DNA from: Eudromia elegans
Taxonomy: Eukaryota > Chordata > Aves > Tinamiformes > Tinamidae
Assembly: GCA_003342815.1 (NCBI GenBank)
Contig: PTEX01000024.1
Coordinates: forward strand, 4,229,517 to 4,293,516
Direction of reading: 5' to 3'
DNA length: 64,000 nt
The position numbers and the translations under genes were made by a program. The notes beneath the pieces were generated by a model. The model searched no databases, was not told the DNA's origin, and was given only the letters and a program-made list of their open reading frames with translations. Positions within the stretch are counted from its first letter, which is position 1. The number at the start of each line of letters is the position of its first letter. Positions 1-19,396 of this stretch are shown one piece after another.

Positions 1-1992
1 TTATGTAAGTCTAGAAGTTATGTCATAGTTATTTTTTTTAGATCCTAAATGTGTTGCAGGCAGTGACCTTTCTGTGAGATATATTAATTCACAGGTGATG
101 GTGTCAATGAGGATACAAACTTAAGCTGCACATCCCTTGTATAACATAGGACCAGAGTAGAAAACAATCCCTTGCATCATGTTGCATCACCTTTTTTCCT
201 TCAGCTTTGATAAACAAGTATGTTGTTGCTAACAAAACATCATTCAATTCTAAATAAAACAAAATGTTTGTTACTTAACATGCAATTTAGATCCATCTTT
301 TGTTGCCTTTAAAGAGGCTTCTCTGTATTTGCAATCTGCAAATAGTTGAGGGGCAGTAATGAAAAACCTGGTTGCACTATAGTTGAGTAACTCAATACCT
401 GTTTTGACTTGTGCTCATGCAGCGCCTTTGCCATTGAACTCTTGCTCACGAGGCTGTTTCACGTGCTTGCTATGGCTAGTTGAATGTGCAAATTACTACT
501 ACAAATAAATTTACCCCTGTGTGGGTAATTGGGTACAACTAGTCCTTAAGTCAGTGTCTGTAGGTTTCTTTGTGTGTATCCTGTTACTGAGAACTCCTTC
601 ATTTATTATGCTGAGGAACCTTGGGAGTTGTCAGTCAGTGTGCACTGTTCTCGAAAGCCTGATCTCTGTATCTGCTTGTCATTTAGAGGTCATAGTTATT
701 AATAAAAAAGTTTTGAGAGGGTGAAAAAGTTTCAATTAATCCTACCTAGCATTCTTGTCCATCAAAATGTGCCTTAAAATATTTAGATATATAAAATATT
801 TATCAAGGGCTCGTATGCTTATCAGTAATTTACTTGCTCATTTACTCAACAGTATCTCCCCTTAAAAAGAGGAGTTTTCTGGTAATCAGTCTCCTGTGAG
901 AGGCTTGTCTTTTTTGGCTATTGCTACAGCTTTAGTTCAGTTTGTGAGTTAGTAAATTAGTTTTTTACCTCAGATCTAGGTTTATTCTAGAAACTTCTGG
1001 GAACATGTTTTTATGTGGAGTTGGTTTTCACGTGATGTTGGAGACTGTCTTGGGACTAGACTCCTCGCTTGTAGATGAAGCTGTAATGAATTGCATTCTA
1101 CCATTGAGCTCCAAGGTACTACTTGGAAATGCTGAGAACTATAAAATTTCTCAATCTTCTGCTAAGCTATTTATGTTTCCATCAGATTTTTGCTATATAT
1201 TGCTTAATAAATTTTTATTAACCCTGTTGACATTTTGCAAGCCAGAAGACTAAAGAGAATAACACTGATTTTGTGTTCTCGGCTAAGCTGACTGTGGCCC
1301 AGGCCTTTCTTCAATATTTGTGAAAAGAACTTGTTGATGTTTTTTATATAATTTATAAATGTATAACTTGATATATTTTATATAGTTTATATAATTTAGA
1401 CTTTTTATATAATTTTAATCCTTAAATAGTGTTACATGTTGTTTGAATTATCAATTTAAATATATAGGGTTTTTGTTTGATTGTTTTTTACTAGCATCAG
1501 CATAAACTATTGCTGTAAGAACATTGTCATCTTTTTAAGAATCCTACCTTTGTTGTATAATAAACTCTCAGATGATTTATTGGTTTTGGATCAAAACTTT
1601 AAAATTTTAAACTTTAATATGAATATTTCAAGAGAAGGCACTCATGCTTTGAGCTAGCACTAAATCATTGTGGACTGCATTTTTAGAGGTGCTTGGAATA
1701 AAATAGAGTTTAAGAAAAAATAGCTTGTGGGTTAAAAATACATAAACATATTTGGTGCTTGGCAAAATTGTCATTTTTTTATGACAGTTTTCATTTCCTC
1801 TTTCTTCTAATATTATTAAGTTGCTTTATTTATTTCTTTGAATATTTCAGGGTACTTTGAGGAGATGGAGTTGTCTTGCCTCAGATTCATTCTTTTAAAT
1901 GCATTATTATGGTTTCCTGGCTAAGTTGCTATTGTGTTTAAATCTTGCAGTTGTTATAATGACTCAGAATTTAATAAATGCATGCTTTACAG
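1..1992 (+). other. DIAPH2: Intron (3' part) upstream of the first exon in the window
   Basis: This is AT-rich noncoding DNA ending in TTTACAG before the exon at 1993. I see no formin-like coding sequence in it; the preceding exon, expected to encode the lasso/linker start of FH2, lies outside. A very AT-rich patch at 1340-1420 is listed separately. Short open frames at 521-724 and 1005-1253 resemble nothing I know. Confidence 0.8.
1343..1415. repeat. AT-rich patch with three copies of a 12-mer
   Basis: The 12-mer TTTATATAATTT occurs exactly at 1343-1354, 1386-1397 and 1404-1415, within a run made almost only of A and T. This is simple low-complexity DNA, perhaps once an expanding repeat. 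No function is implied. Confidence 0.7.
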
Positions 1993-2094
1993 CTAAAAGG
2001 GCGCTAGAAGAAACAGAAGAAAAGAAATCAGCTCAGCAAAAGAAAAGGATTAAGGAATTAAGAATTTTGGATGGAAAGACTGCACAGAACTTAT
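1993..2094 (+). CDS. DIAPH2: DIAPH2 exon A: FH2 linker end and knob start
   Basis: This 102-nt exon supplies the last two bases (CT) of a split codon, 33 full codons and the first base of a serine codon. It encodes a charged lysine/glutamate-rich stretch followed by KELRILDGKTAQNL, the highly conserved opening of the FH2 knob in diaphanous formins (human DIAPH2 has KELRILDPKTAQNL). The donor is T|GTAAGT. The acceptor TTTACAG has only a short pyrimidine run, so the exact 5' edge is the least certain of the seven exons. Both ends are phase 1, so skipping it would keep the frame while removing the start of the knob. Confidence 0.87.
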
Positions 2095-7921
<5,827 letters not shown>

Positions 7922-8023
7922 AGTCTAGTAAAGAACCTTCCTGAACAGAAAGAGCTCAATGCCTTAGCCCAGTTAAAGGATGAATATAATGATCTTTGCG
8001 AGCCAGAACAATTTGGAATTGTC
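7922..8023 (+). CDS. DIAPH2: DIAPH2 exon C: FH2 knob to coiled-coil segment
   Basis: This 102-nt exon has 34 codons, phase 0 at both ends, donor GTAAGT, and an acceptor TATGCTAG behind an 8-T tract. It encodes SLVKNLPEQKELNALAQLK followed by the conserved DEYNDLCEPEQFG block. Human DIAPH2 has ELKNEYDDLCEPEQFG at this point as I remember it. The exon is symmetric, so skipping it would keep the frame but remove 34 conserved residues. Confidence 0.95.
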
Positions 8024-8762
8024 GTAAGTATTAGCATAATAGTCAATTGGCAAGTTCTATTTTGTTAAGTAGATGAGAGGGAAAAAAAAAGGTTAAAATA
8101 CTTGGGTTAGAGTTACTGCAAATTCTGCAGATTGTTATTATTTATTTATTGATCAATAATTTAAAAGCTATCTAAAAGCTAATATAAATATACTGTGTAC
8201 GGGAATAATTGCGTGCAATTGAGACCAAAAAGTGTTTCTCTTCCATCCAAGTGTTTTATCTGACTGCATTGTATGTCTTAAGTGAAAATGGTATATATTG
8301 ATTAAACTTAAAATGTTCTTCATAGGTAATGAAGAAAGTGTATTTCTGAGTTCATGAACAATTCATATAGCCAGTGACGTTGACAGCTTCCATTGGCTTT
8401 ACTCCATTTACTGATTACTACTGTACTGAAAAATGTAAATGACTGAATATTTGTGTGTGTTTAAGCTTTATTTTGCAAAAGATAGAATTTTTTACATGTA
8501 CATATTCATACATCCTGTATTTATTAAAGTGTTCTGAAAGAGGCACACATTCATGTCAAAATTTTGTTTTAAAATTGTCATCTGTTGCTTTTGCATCTGC
8601 TTACATAAACTTATCCCCAGAGTAGTGTCCACAGGTGTTTCAATGACTAGATCTTATGGTCCTGTCTCTGAATGAAACCATCAATTTTACATAAATTACC
8701 CTAACACTTGCTAGTAGCTAATGATATCTGTCAACTTGTGCTAGGATGAACTGCTTTTTTGT

Positions 8763-8780
8763 TGTGTGTGTGTGTGTGTT
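8763..8780. repeat. (TG)n microsatellite
   Basis: About eight TG dinucleotides in a row inside intron C-D. It is a short simple repeat with no flanking element. Confidence 0.85.
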
Positions 8781-11258
8781 TGTTTTCCTTCTGCTTTTGG
8801 TCTTTCAAAGGCCTGGTTAGTCTTTAGGCAAATCGATTCCAATTTTCACTTGTATGTGTCAGTCTAGAAGATTATAGTGCTGATGATCAGCTCTAATGTT
8901 TATACTATAATAGAAACCTATATGTCTGTAAGTCAACAGCAGCTAAGTGTCCTCTTGTGAGGTTTGTACGGTATTATGTACAATGTGTTATAGACAGAAA
9001 TAGTGGTCTCTTGAAAGATTAAAACTAATCTATTAAAAAGCTTTATTTTGAGCGTAATTTGTCTCCAGAAGTGCCTTTTGACTGATAGTTTCGGTTCAGG
9101 GAAGGTAATTTGACCTAATGAGGTTTGTGGGTGTTTTCGTTTTTTGAGGGGTTAGGGAAATGAAAGGCCAATCACATTTTGGAAAACCCTTCGGCTATTT
9201 ATTTTGTAACAAATGGCATGAGGTTCCCAAAATAGTTTTGCAGCAATAATGAGGAGGCTTGATAGAGGTGTGATATACGACTCTGTGCAAAGGCCCCAGA
9301 GGAATACTGTGTCCCCTCTTTGTCATGTAGGCAAAAGGGACTAAAACAATATGATGAAATGGCCGTGGTGCCCTGAGGCACAAAGGGCTTCTGGTCTCTC
9401 GGAAGGGATGGAGGAGGCCAGAACAATTGGATTCTCTCTCTGCTTCCTCTCTGCTCTTGAAAAGGCAGTGAGCAAAAGCATTAGCAGGGAGTCATTGACA
9501 GAGCAAATAAATATTTCATTATTTCTCTCTCACAGAAATTACAGCACTCCAAGTGCAAAATTATTTACATTTTGAGCAAGGAGAGTGCTTGAAACTTGTC
9601 CCAAGCAAACATTGTGATGCTGTAAATTCCTATCGGCACCACCCATATTTTGGGTAGCGTGCATCTTCTCCTAGTTAGATCCCTTCTTTCACCACAAACT
9701 TTCCATTATAAGCATTATATCCGTCTTGTCTCTTCTACCTCAGACTTTTTCCCCAATTCAGTATTGCTGCCTTTTTCTGTGGGTTTTATGGAAAGAGATT
9801 TCTGGATCAGTGTACTGTTAAGCTGCATCCTTGCTGTTCTCGGCAGGGTAATAGTGAATTACCCTTCTGCTGAGGAAAGCTGTGATGATAACGCTGCACC
9901 GTGGGTTGGGAGCAAACTGCAGAACTCAGTGGGCTGCCCTGAGCCTTTTTCTAGGCATTCTACATCAAAATATGAGGCAATGAATTCAAAGGACTTGAAA
10001 AACTTAGAATGATAAATGAAAATCACTGGGGAGACTGTGTCTTTTGGTTGTCTTACGTACCTGTCATCTTCTGTTTCTGACTTAAAATTAATTCTGAATT
10101 GAATCTAAATAATACTGGTTTTTCACTCGAAGTCAAAGTTTCTTTGAAAAAAGTAATATAATTTTTATAAATACGTATTTATTTTTAGATGGCAAGTATC
10201 ATGTAATACACCCGTGATCTTTTTTTTGGGAGGGAGATAATTTTTTTTCCATTATTTTGAGGAGCGGTTGAACCCAGAAGGAGAGAAAAGATTCACAAGT
10301 AGTTAATGCAGCATTAACTTAAAAAGCATGCTTAATCAAACTTGTTCAAACTGCATTTTTTCCCTGATGAAGAAATTAAATGTCCTGAAGCTTGTTTGTT
10401 TATTCAACTTCATAATCTGATTCAATTAAAAAAATATTAGTTTTCCTTGTGGGCACCAGCTCTGTCTCAGTTTGAGTCCTGTGGCTGCAGTAGTACTACT
10501 AAAATGCTGATTTTATTTATGATTTAGTTTAATTCAACCGTGTATTCTTCCATTAAAGTAGAAGAAATTTAGTTGAATTTTGCTGCAGTCATGGAGGTTC
10601 TTTTTATTTTTTAATTAATTTTGGAGCCTTATATTAACAATCATCTGAACCTTGATATTAGGAAGAGTGTGTTTAGAAATGAAGGCTAACCTGATAGGCT
10701 ATATTTAGGAATATTTACAAGGTGTACACTTATTTGTATGTAAAGTTAGGTATCTTAATTAGCAGATATTTTAATTGGATAATCAGTATGCCCATCAAGT
10801 TTAATAAAGGTCAGAATAAGATGTTTAATATGTGTGTAGAAAAGACATACTTAATAAATAGATTACTTACTGTAAGAAACCAATTACTTAATATTCATCT
10901 GATATGTGAATGAAATTTAGAGCATCACATTTTCATTTAGATGAAGTATTAAGATCAATTATATACTCAAATTAATTATTGGAGCAGTTTTTGAAGTTAT
11001 ATCCTGGGATTTGAAAAAAAGGCAGCTCAAAATCTCATATAAAAATGATTATGTTGATGATGCAAAAGTAGAGTGAGGAAAATAGATTAACCGATTCAGT
11101 TCTATAACACCAGGCTGTGCAGAAATTTCTGATATTTAAGTATACAACATGTATTCAAGAAGAATATTTAGGAAAAAAGGCTAACTTTAGTCATGCTTTT
11201 TGTTTTTGCCTTGTTCTCCAGTAGCCATTGAACTAAGTTTAGTTGAGGAGTTAAAGGT

Positions 11259-11262
<4 letters not shown>

Positions 11263-11290
<28 letters not shown>
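11263..11290. repeat. Poly(A) tract, 28 nt
   Basis: An uninterrupted A run in intron C-D, on the transcribed sense. No retroposed gene body or AATAAA signal is evident just upstream, so a processed pseudogene is not supported. Confidence 0.9.
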
Positions 11291-11294
<4 letters not shown>

Positions 11295-12220
11295 CTTTAT
11301 GGGGAAATTAGGACATGTAAATGCATAGGAAACTTATTAGCTCCAGTGTTGAGTTGGATGAGTCCAACATGAGTTAGACAGGAAATAGCTTTTCATCTGG
11401 ATAATATTCTGTGTTACTTGTGTCCACTTTGATGTGTGTGGTATTTTATATGACCTGGACAGCAAATTTGTAGAACTGTAAAGAGACTGATTTTTTTTTT
11501 TCTTAATGCATCTAAATTATTGCACCTTACCCATTTTGATAAGATTCCTCTAAGTTTAATATTTTAATCAGCCATTGAAAATGTGTGCATAGATGCATAT
11601 GTAAGGCGAATTTGAACCTATATAATTAAATTAAAACTTAGTGCTGTTATAAACAGCTACCTTGCAATGCAAATAAATCCCAGGCTGTTGTAGCCTGGTG
11701 ACCAGTGTTCCATGCCTGTTCACAGAAAATAAAAAACAGAAAACTCAGAAAAATCAGCTGACATATTGAAAAGGATTATTCTTCACAAATGTTTTGCTCC
11801 ATATTCTGCCAACTTATCATTGCACTTCTGTTTCCATATTCTAAAGATTTACGTATCTGAGTGTTTAGATATCTTCTGTGAATTACAGTAATATAGTAAT
11901 TCTGAGGACATACGTTGGCAGACAGTCTAACAAAATTGATCTTGGAGCATTTAAGCTGATGAATCACTAGTAAAGATGCTCTTCAATTTATTCATCATTT
12001 TCCACGTTTACAGAGGTGTGATTTATATGCTCTCATCTATTTATCATTAGTAAGTAATGTACTCCCTTTAGCGAAGTTCCTGAAATATAAAGGCAGTAAC
12101 ATCTGGGGGAGTAGCTTACAAAGTTTGCTTCAAGGGCAAAGACAACAGGTTGCAAAGCAGACAGTGTGTTGCCCATGCAATGTGATGGTTTGTGATCAGT
12201 ACTAAAAGAGTAAAGCTGAA

Positions 12221-12256
12221 GTGTATGTGTGTATGTATATGAATATATGTGTATAT
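12221..12256. repeat. TG/TATG-rich simple repeat
   Basis: An imperfect alternation of GTGTATG and TATAT units. It is a degenerate purine-pyrimidine microsatellite within intron C-D. Confidence 0.6.
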
Positions 12257-13312
12257 CTTGAAACTTGGGGCATATTTCCATATATGCATAGGATTTATTG
12301 CTGGGGATTTCTGCCAAAGCTCCTTTATCTGCATCTTGAATCGGATTAGTCTTTGAGATATAAAGCTTGGTGCTTCTTTTAAGGTGAACTTGAAATATCT
12401 TGAGAAGAAATGTGTATTGTACTATGTCTTCTAAAATACCTTTGAGCTTTCTTGGTAGTCATGTAATCATTCCAAAATATTGGTGGAATTAATATTACTG
12501 TTTTTGTGTAAATTATGATGCTGTGGGTAATAGCTAATGAGTGACCTTCCCCCCGCCCCAAAAAAAAGTTTCAGTTTTGCTGGAACAGCAAAAATAACCA
12601 CCTCAGATGTAGCATCAGTATTTATCACAATAAATGTCATCAGTGTTTATAACAACAACTCACATAAGTATAATGGTGGAAAATACTTCATGGCTAATGG
12701 CATTGATGTAAGCTAGCTTAATATAATCATCTAACTAATGAAGCTTGACCTCAAATGCCTCCAAATCACTGAAGTTTTACCACGTCCTTCCCCAAGGTCC
12801 CTAAGAATTCACTCCCTTTACTGTCTTCCCTACTTGCTTTACTTTCTTCCATGCCTTAATGATCAAAGGCAAGTGAGAACTGTGCATTAACTCTATAAGA
12901 GAAGGTATGAAAAGAAAAGATGTTATTCTTGACCTTATTCAGACTGTAACCGAAGTGTTTTATTAGTGCTAGGAAATCAGTAACTGTCAGAGACCAAAAG
13001 TAACTTTTCTCTCTAGATTTGTGACGGTGTATGTGTTAAAATTGATCTTCAGCAGTTGTTAACTGGTGGAACTGTCTTAAATTTCCTTTGCTAAGAAGAA
13101 GTGCTCAGGCGGTGTGCTGTCTCTATTGTCAGTAAGTTTAAAATTAATTTCTGTGGTAACAAAAAGCGTTCTTTTTAATATGTTGTTTCAGTTAGTTGGG
13201 TCAAGTTAAGTAATGCAGCATGGAGGAAGAAAAATCTATGTGCAGGTATAGGTTATTGAAAGCACAATACAGTCAATGGTAAGGTATTCATGTGACTATA
13301 TAGTTTTATTAA

Positions 13313-13630
<318 letters not shown>

Positions 13631-14226
13631 TGAAGCTGTAAAACCTTTGTAGTTGTAGATTTATGAAATTCACAGTATATGACAAACTCACCTAAGGAGG
13701 GAAAGAAGACTTTTATCAGTCAAAATTGCTGGTGTCCCCTTCAGTTTTAGGAGGAGACACAATACAAAGATGTGGCTAACTCCAGATAAAATTTGTCATC
13801 CCCTCAGAAATATTTTTTTTATGAATAGTTGTTTTAAAGTCTAAGTTAAAAGTACTTAACTATATTTTTGCTTTTGTTTTTGATTTTTTGACTCCTAAAG
13901 GGAAATTGTTTTAAGTAGAAAAATAACTATTAGTTGGGACAAGGGAATAATAACTGTGCATGAGTGCTGTTCTAGCATAGCTGAGATGGAGAAGGAATTG
14001 GGCACTCCAGGTGATAGCAGATTATAAACTGCTGTCAGTGCTAATCCAGCAGATAGAGTAAATATAGCTTGAATAGTTCTATATTGAACTATTCTATATT
14101 GAACAGAATGACTGTAGAAGTGCAGTTATTGATACTTGCAGCTAAATTCCACTCAAACTAATGGAGAAATTTCTTTCTGATTATTTAGGCCCACCTGGGA
14201 AAATATTTTCTCTTTTTTAGGTTTTT

Positions 14227-14280
14227 TTTAAAGACTAAGATTTAAAGACTAAGATTTTCATTTCATTTTCATTTTCATTT
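14227..14280. repeat. Short tandem repeats (14-bp unit twice, then TTTTCATTT units)
   Basis: The unit TTTAAAGACTAAGA is repeated exactly at 14227-14240 and 14241-14254. About four TTTCATTT-like units follow up to 14280. It looks like replication-slippage products. Confidence 0.75.
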
Positions 14281-15789
14281 CTGTGTGTTTTTTCTTTCTT
14301 TCTATTACAAATGGAAAAAAGAGCTAAATGTGAAAATGTATCATTAATAGACTTACATTTCCAAAATCAGAGCACATGTCTTATGTTAGTGGAAATGCAG
14401 TTTCTCATGACACTGTCATGGTTCTGTTATCACATACATTGCTTATTTGTGCTCAAGTTAGAGATTATCTTCTGTTCCCATTTAATAGCCTTATTTTTCA
14501 CTGCTGTATATTATATCCATTCTAATTTCAATTAGATAAATATAACAATGTACCTTAAGGATGTACCTTTCTGGAAATAGTTGGCACCCATACTTATGCT
14601 GTAGGATTGTATTTAGGAAAGGAATTTTTAATTGTTTTAATTTGAATATATTGGTCCTGTATTTTGCCACTGAGATGAGGAATGATGGAGTCAATATCCG
14701 TATTTGAAAGATTAACATCCAAATGCTAGTTTCTTGTTTAAAATACATGAATTTGGACAACCTGAGGTCAGTGAAATTGCATCGTTAATGTTTTGCAAAT
14801 CCCATAGATGCAGGGTGCTCTGTAAAACCTTTTATGTTCCAATGTGTTAATACTACTGAAGATTTAGTACATATATTAGAATATTTTGTTTGACAAGTAA
14901 TTATTTCTAGACCAAATAGTGAATTCAGTTAATGCTGGTGAGTCCTGTTGGTTTAACAATTTTTGAGGAACCATTATGGCATCTTTAACGTGGTAATGCT
15001 TTGAGAATTAAAAGAATGAAAATGCATAGAGCATAATATAAAACAATTGAAAGGAAGTGATTTTCAGGATTCTGAACCACATATTTTCAGGGAGTAAAAC
15101 AAAATCATGAAATTTTATATTTCTGATTTCATTTCTGTTAATTTATATGCTTTTGAGATAAACTCAAAAAAACAAGCAAAAAAAAAGGTCATAATTGCAA
15201 TTTAGCATAAACCTCGCATGTAATTGTTGTCTATAACTATATGTCTCAATGTCTGTAAAGTAGTGAGTAAAAGTACAAGGATGATCCATCCAATTTTTCA
15301 CTGGTAGAGACTACTAGAATAGCTTTTGCTATTTAAAAAAGGAGAGAAAATCAATATTTATTTTCTTATTTTGATCTTAATGTCTCAGCCTAAATAGGAC
15401 CCTTCTTTACTTGCGAAGACATTGATTAAACTTCAGCTATTTAAATCTTTTTGTAAATGAGTGCTAGTGAGAACTAGATGCCTAGTTGTGAGAAAGTAGG
15501 TATTTTTTCTAATTAATAACCGTAATAAGCATAAGCAGGTGTAAGTATGTTTTATTTGTAAATGTGCTTTCTCTAGCTCTCCCTCTTCCAGAGCTGTTAT
15601 AATAAATAGGCAATTTATCTTTACGCTAAGGTACATTATTAAGATTGTAAAGTTGAATTCATGCTATTTGTGAATTTGTGATATGTGCTAGGTTAAACTT
15701 GGTTCTGGTTTGCAGTGTGTATTTGAGTGAGGAGTCAAGGGCATCTTCTTCGCTCTGCATGGCGCAGACAGTCTTACCTCTAAATCTTA

Positions 15790-16350
15790 ATACAGAAAAA
15801 AATCATTCCTTCAGGCTTGCAGAAGGGATCCTTTGTAAAACAAAGACACCATAGTCCAACAACAGGTGATGCTTTGCATGGAACTGATTAAGGATGTCAT
15901 AATGATTGGCAGCCCTGACTACAAAATAGTCAAAAAGCTGGGGAGTGAGGGAGGTGGGCACAGACTGATATGGAGGAGAACAGACTTTGATTTGTTGGAG
16001 GAACTGGTAGATGTGGGAGGCAGTTTGGCAGAGCAGAGAAGTTGATGCAAGCTGGCACCTCTTTGACAACCTCCTGAGAGCCCCCAAAAGTTCATCCTGG
16101 TATTGAAAAAAGTGAATAGATGTGTCGGGAGACCTATTTGGCTGAAGAGTCAACTCATGGCTGAGCTCCAGTGGAAAGCAGACAGACATACACATACCCA
16201 CACGCACACACAGAGGTAAGGAAAACAAGGTCAAGCTTTTAAATAGAAGGAATTTAGGAACATTGCCTGGGGATGCAGGGATCACTTTGGAAAACCAAAG
16301 CTCTCTGGATTTGAAACTTGCAGGAGATGTCAACAAGATTTCAACCAGTG
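15790..16350 (+). mobile_element. CR1-type LINE fragment, ORF2 endonuclease-to-RT linker region (decayed)
   Basis: Translated on the + strand in shifting frames, this segment shows the order of motifs expected between the endonuclease and reverse-transcriptase domains of CR1 ORF2. These are WRRTDFDLLEELV near 15.98 kb (compare the family's RADF-LF-DLL), GRPIWLKSQLMAELQ near 16.13 kb (compare RPAWLNKELL-EL), and at 16262-16340 a nucleotide match to the segment encoding CRD..RKAKA..ELNLARDVK. Frameshifts and stops show it is dead and old. An AC-rich simple repeat at 16189-16211 lies inside it. The edges are approximate. Family recognition is from memory of bird CR1 consensus sequences. Confidence 0.7.
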
Positions 16351-16790
16351 GACAAGAGCTTCAGCTGCTGACTCAGAAATCGGTCAATATTAATGTGCAC
16401 CTGCTATTGAATGTGACATGTTTTATTTACAGCAGAAAGGTGCAAGTTATAGCACAGAATATAATAATGTAATCATGTAATAATGTAAGCATTATAGTTC
16501 TTGTTCTTTGTATTTTTTCTTTAATGTAGAATTACTGTTCTCCTTATCTTCTTACTGACATAATTTTAAAAATCAAAGAGCTAAATTTTGCTTTCTAAGT
16601 GCAAATTAATGAGGAGTGCATTTAATGGAGATGGCCTGTTTGTTAGGGCCAAAGAAGGAATGTGAAAGGGTAGCTCAAGGAACTGAGAACAGCAGTGTTT
16701 GCTGCCCTCAAATAATAAATTCCTATGTTGGCCTTGGTGACAAAAGACATTTCTGTTGTAATCTAAAGGCAAAAATAATTTTGTCTATTT

Positions 16791-16805
16791 AAAAAAAAAA
16801 AAAAA
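16791..16805. repeat. Poly(A) tract, 15 nt
   Basis: A simple A run in intron D-E with no associated element recognised. Confidence 0.85.
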
Positions 16806-18386
16806 GTTTTATCCACTTCATGATGTCACAAAGATCAAAGAATACAAATCCCACAGTTCTTGTTTGTGGACAAATTGAAATGCAATTTCCTTTCAGCATG
16901 CAGATGCTTAGCCAGTAAAGCTAGCTGCTATAACTTCTGTGTAGATAATGCATTAATGCATCAAAACCTTTTAACTGTATACCACTGCTGAGCATTGTTT
17001 AGTCCTTAATCACTGAATCAGTATGAATTAAATTGCATCCTTAATTGCCTAAATATCTTATATTTTTAAAAGCCTGATTTTGGACTGTACTTATTTATTC
17101 TGAACAGAGTAATCCTTAAAGCCGAAAGGCCTGTATTAAATTGAACATCAATGCAAGCCTGTCATGAGGATTATAGAATTAGAACTTTTAGTGATTTACA
17201 GAATGAGAAAACAAATAGGAGATTTTGTACACATATTTATGTATTCTTATTAAATAAATCCTTGATTTCATTTGTAGTGTATCTTGTAGCTTACTCTTGC
17301 ATAAGGACTGTACTAGATGAATATACTGCTGTATATTGTATGCTTCTGTATATTTATCTCTTAAAATATTGCATGCATCTACTGCCTCCTGACCCTTGAA
17401 AACAAAGGATATTCTCTATTCTCTGCCTCCGCCAAATCTTTAATTAACCCATACGCTCACTCTTTATGTGCCCATAAAAATGGAGATGCTGAGTCTGTTT
17501 TTGTGATTTTCTTAAATTCATGATGTCCCTTTCGCCAGCATCCTCCAGTATGGGATTTTGCCACAAATATATGTACTCACTGGGCAATTTGTTGCCAGTC
17601 CTATATCTCTTGATCACAGAATGATTTTTAAAACTGTCGAATTATTCTAGTGGCCCACAGCTTTAATGGAGATCAGAAAGTCAAATGGCCTTTGAGACCA
17701 CTAGTTTGTACTAGAAATTGCCTGTACGCTTGAGAGGATGTTGAAATTAAGTAATTGCCTATTTCTTCACACTGTGCAGAAGTCTTGCACAGTTCTTCCT
17801 AAGGAAGATTGGACTTAATGATTGTGATTTGCTGGCAGCTAGGATTAGATTTGCTTATTTCTTGTTTCATATTGCAGAAATAGTAAGGTGTGTTTGTTTC
17901 ACGTGTTTGGACAGACTTTTTTAGGAAGCCTGAAATAGCTGGAAATTACAATTTAAGATCAAACTTTTTTCTTCATTTTTTTTTCCAGTAAAAATTATAA
18001 GCTTCTTAATTGGAATAAGAGAGCAAATTGTGGTGAGTGTCCAGTCCTACTATGCAGCAGTAAAGGGAGTCCTTTAACAATTTGGCAGTGGTAGCATAGT
18101 TGGAGCTTGCTCTTTGTTATTCTATTGGTTCACAACTATATTTTTATTTCAGCTTTCTCAGAATAATCTTTTTCTGAAGAACTCAGTACATTGCTATTGT
18201 ACTCTTGAAAATTATAAGGAATTGTAGAAATGGGAATTTGGAAATAAGTTGCTTCAGTTTTAGTAAGTCTTTGGAGGTTACCTTTTTATTAATGCATTGA
18301 ATTAAAATGAGTTTGGCAGATGAAAAAAAAAAGGCTTAATTAAAAGGATGATTTTTCTTTGTTTTTCTCTGTGTTTGTTTTTCTAG

Positions 18387-18560
<174 letters not shown>

Positions 18561-19373
18561 TGACATGAAACATTTCAAACATTTCTGTTGAAACTGTAGG
18601 GTTGTCTAACATGTAAGTATTAATAATCCAGGTGGATGCTTATTTTTCTGATATTTATTGACCTGAGAAAATGTGAAGGGGAAAATCATTAATAAAGTAA
18701 TCACTCTTCATTTGAAGTGGACTATGGAAATAGCAAAGTACATCTCAGTGAATTTCAATGAATTACAATCTCAGATGAGAGTTTTTTTATTAGCAATATA
18801 ATGTTGATGTTTATTTTTTCATTATCGCTTTAATGTGTTGGATTGTTTCTTGCAAGTTAATACATGTCTTATCCATGCAGCATGTTTCTCTTTAACATTT
18901 GAATATTATCTCAATGAAGAGTAACAAATATCCCAGCAATCGAAAGATCCCAGTAATCAAAAATATGAAGGATACAGGTTAATTACTGTGCATTCATCAC
19001 AAAGTCAACAATTAATACTAATTTCAGCCATATTGCCCAGTAAATGTGATGGAAAACTTAATTGTTGTTGGAGAAAATTTAAAGTTAAAGTTATTGTGCT
19101 TCTTAGTCCACCTTGATTCCTAGATACAGAAAAATTAAAATTATTTGGCTTAGAAATACCTGTGGTAAGCTATAAAAGATTAGTATGTGGTCTAAATTGT
19201 AATGGAAATTTATCCTAGCAGAACTTTTCCAGATCATATTTGTCCAAATAAGAGTTCAGTGAGCTCCTTGGGCTGGAACACCATCTGTTATATCCTACTT
19301 GTACGTTCACTGTTATCGCAAAGCAGAAAATTTTATTTCACTTCTTAAGGAATATCTTGAAGAGATTCTTCTC

Positions 19374-19396
19374 AAAAAAAAAAAAAAAAAAAAAAA
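19374..19396. repeat. Poly(A) tract, 23 nt
   Basis: An uninterrupted A run in intron E-F. No neighbouring retroelement body is recognised. Confidence 0.9.

Noticed and set aside
9650..10012. 120-codon open frame on the + strand in intron C-D
   Set aside because: It starts at TTG; the first ATG is well inside. No domain is recognisable, and the length is not surprising among many chance frames in 64 kb.
11263..11290. Poly(A) tracts here and at 19374 and 43068 as tails of processed pseudogenes
   Set aside because: No polyadenylation signal, coding remnant or target-site duplication is visible next to any of them.
15803..16336. 177-codon antisense frame as a possible nested gene
   Set aside because: The opposite strand carries recognisable CR1 ORF2 motifs, and the antisense frame starts at TTG.
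17780..17860. Possible CR1 3' end (GATTGGACTTAATGATTGTGA)
   Set aside because: It resembles the GGACTTGATGATC tail, but no ATTCTATG terminus follows and the upstream sequence does not match.
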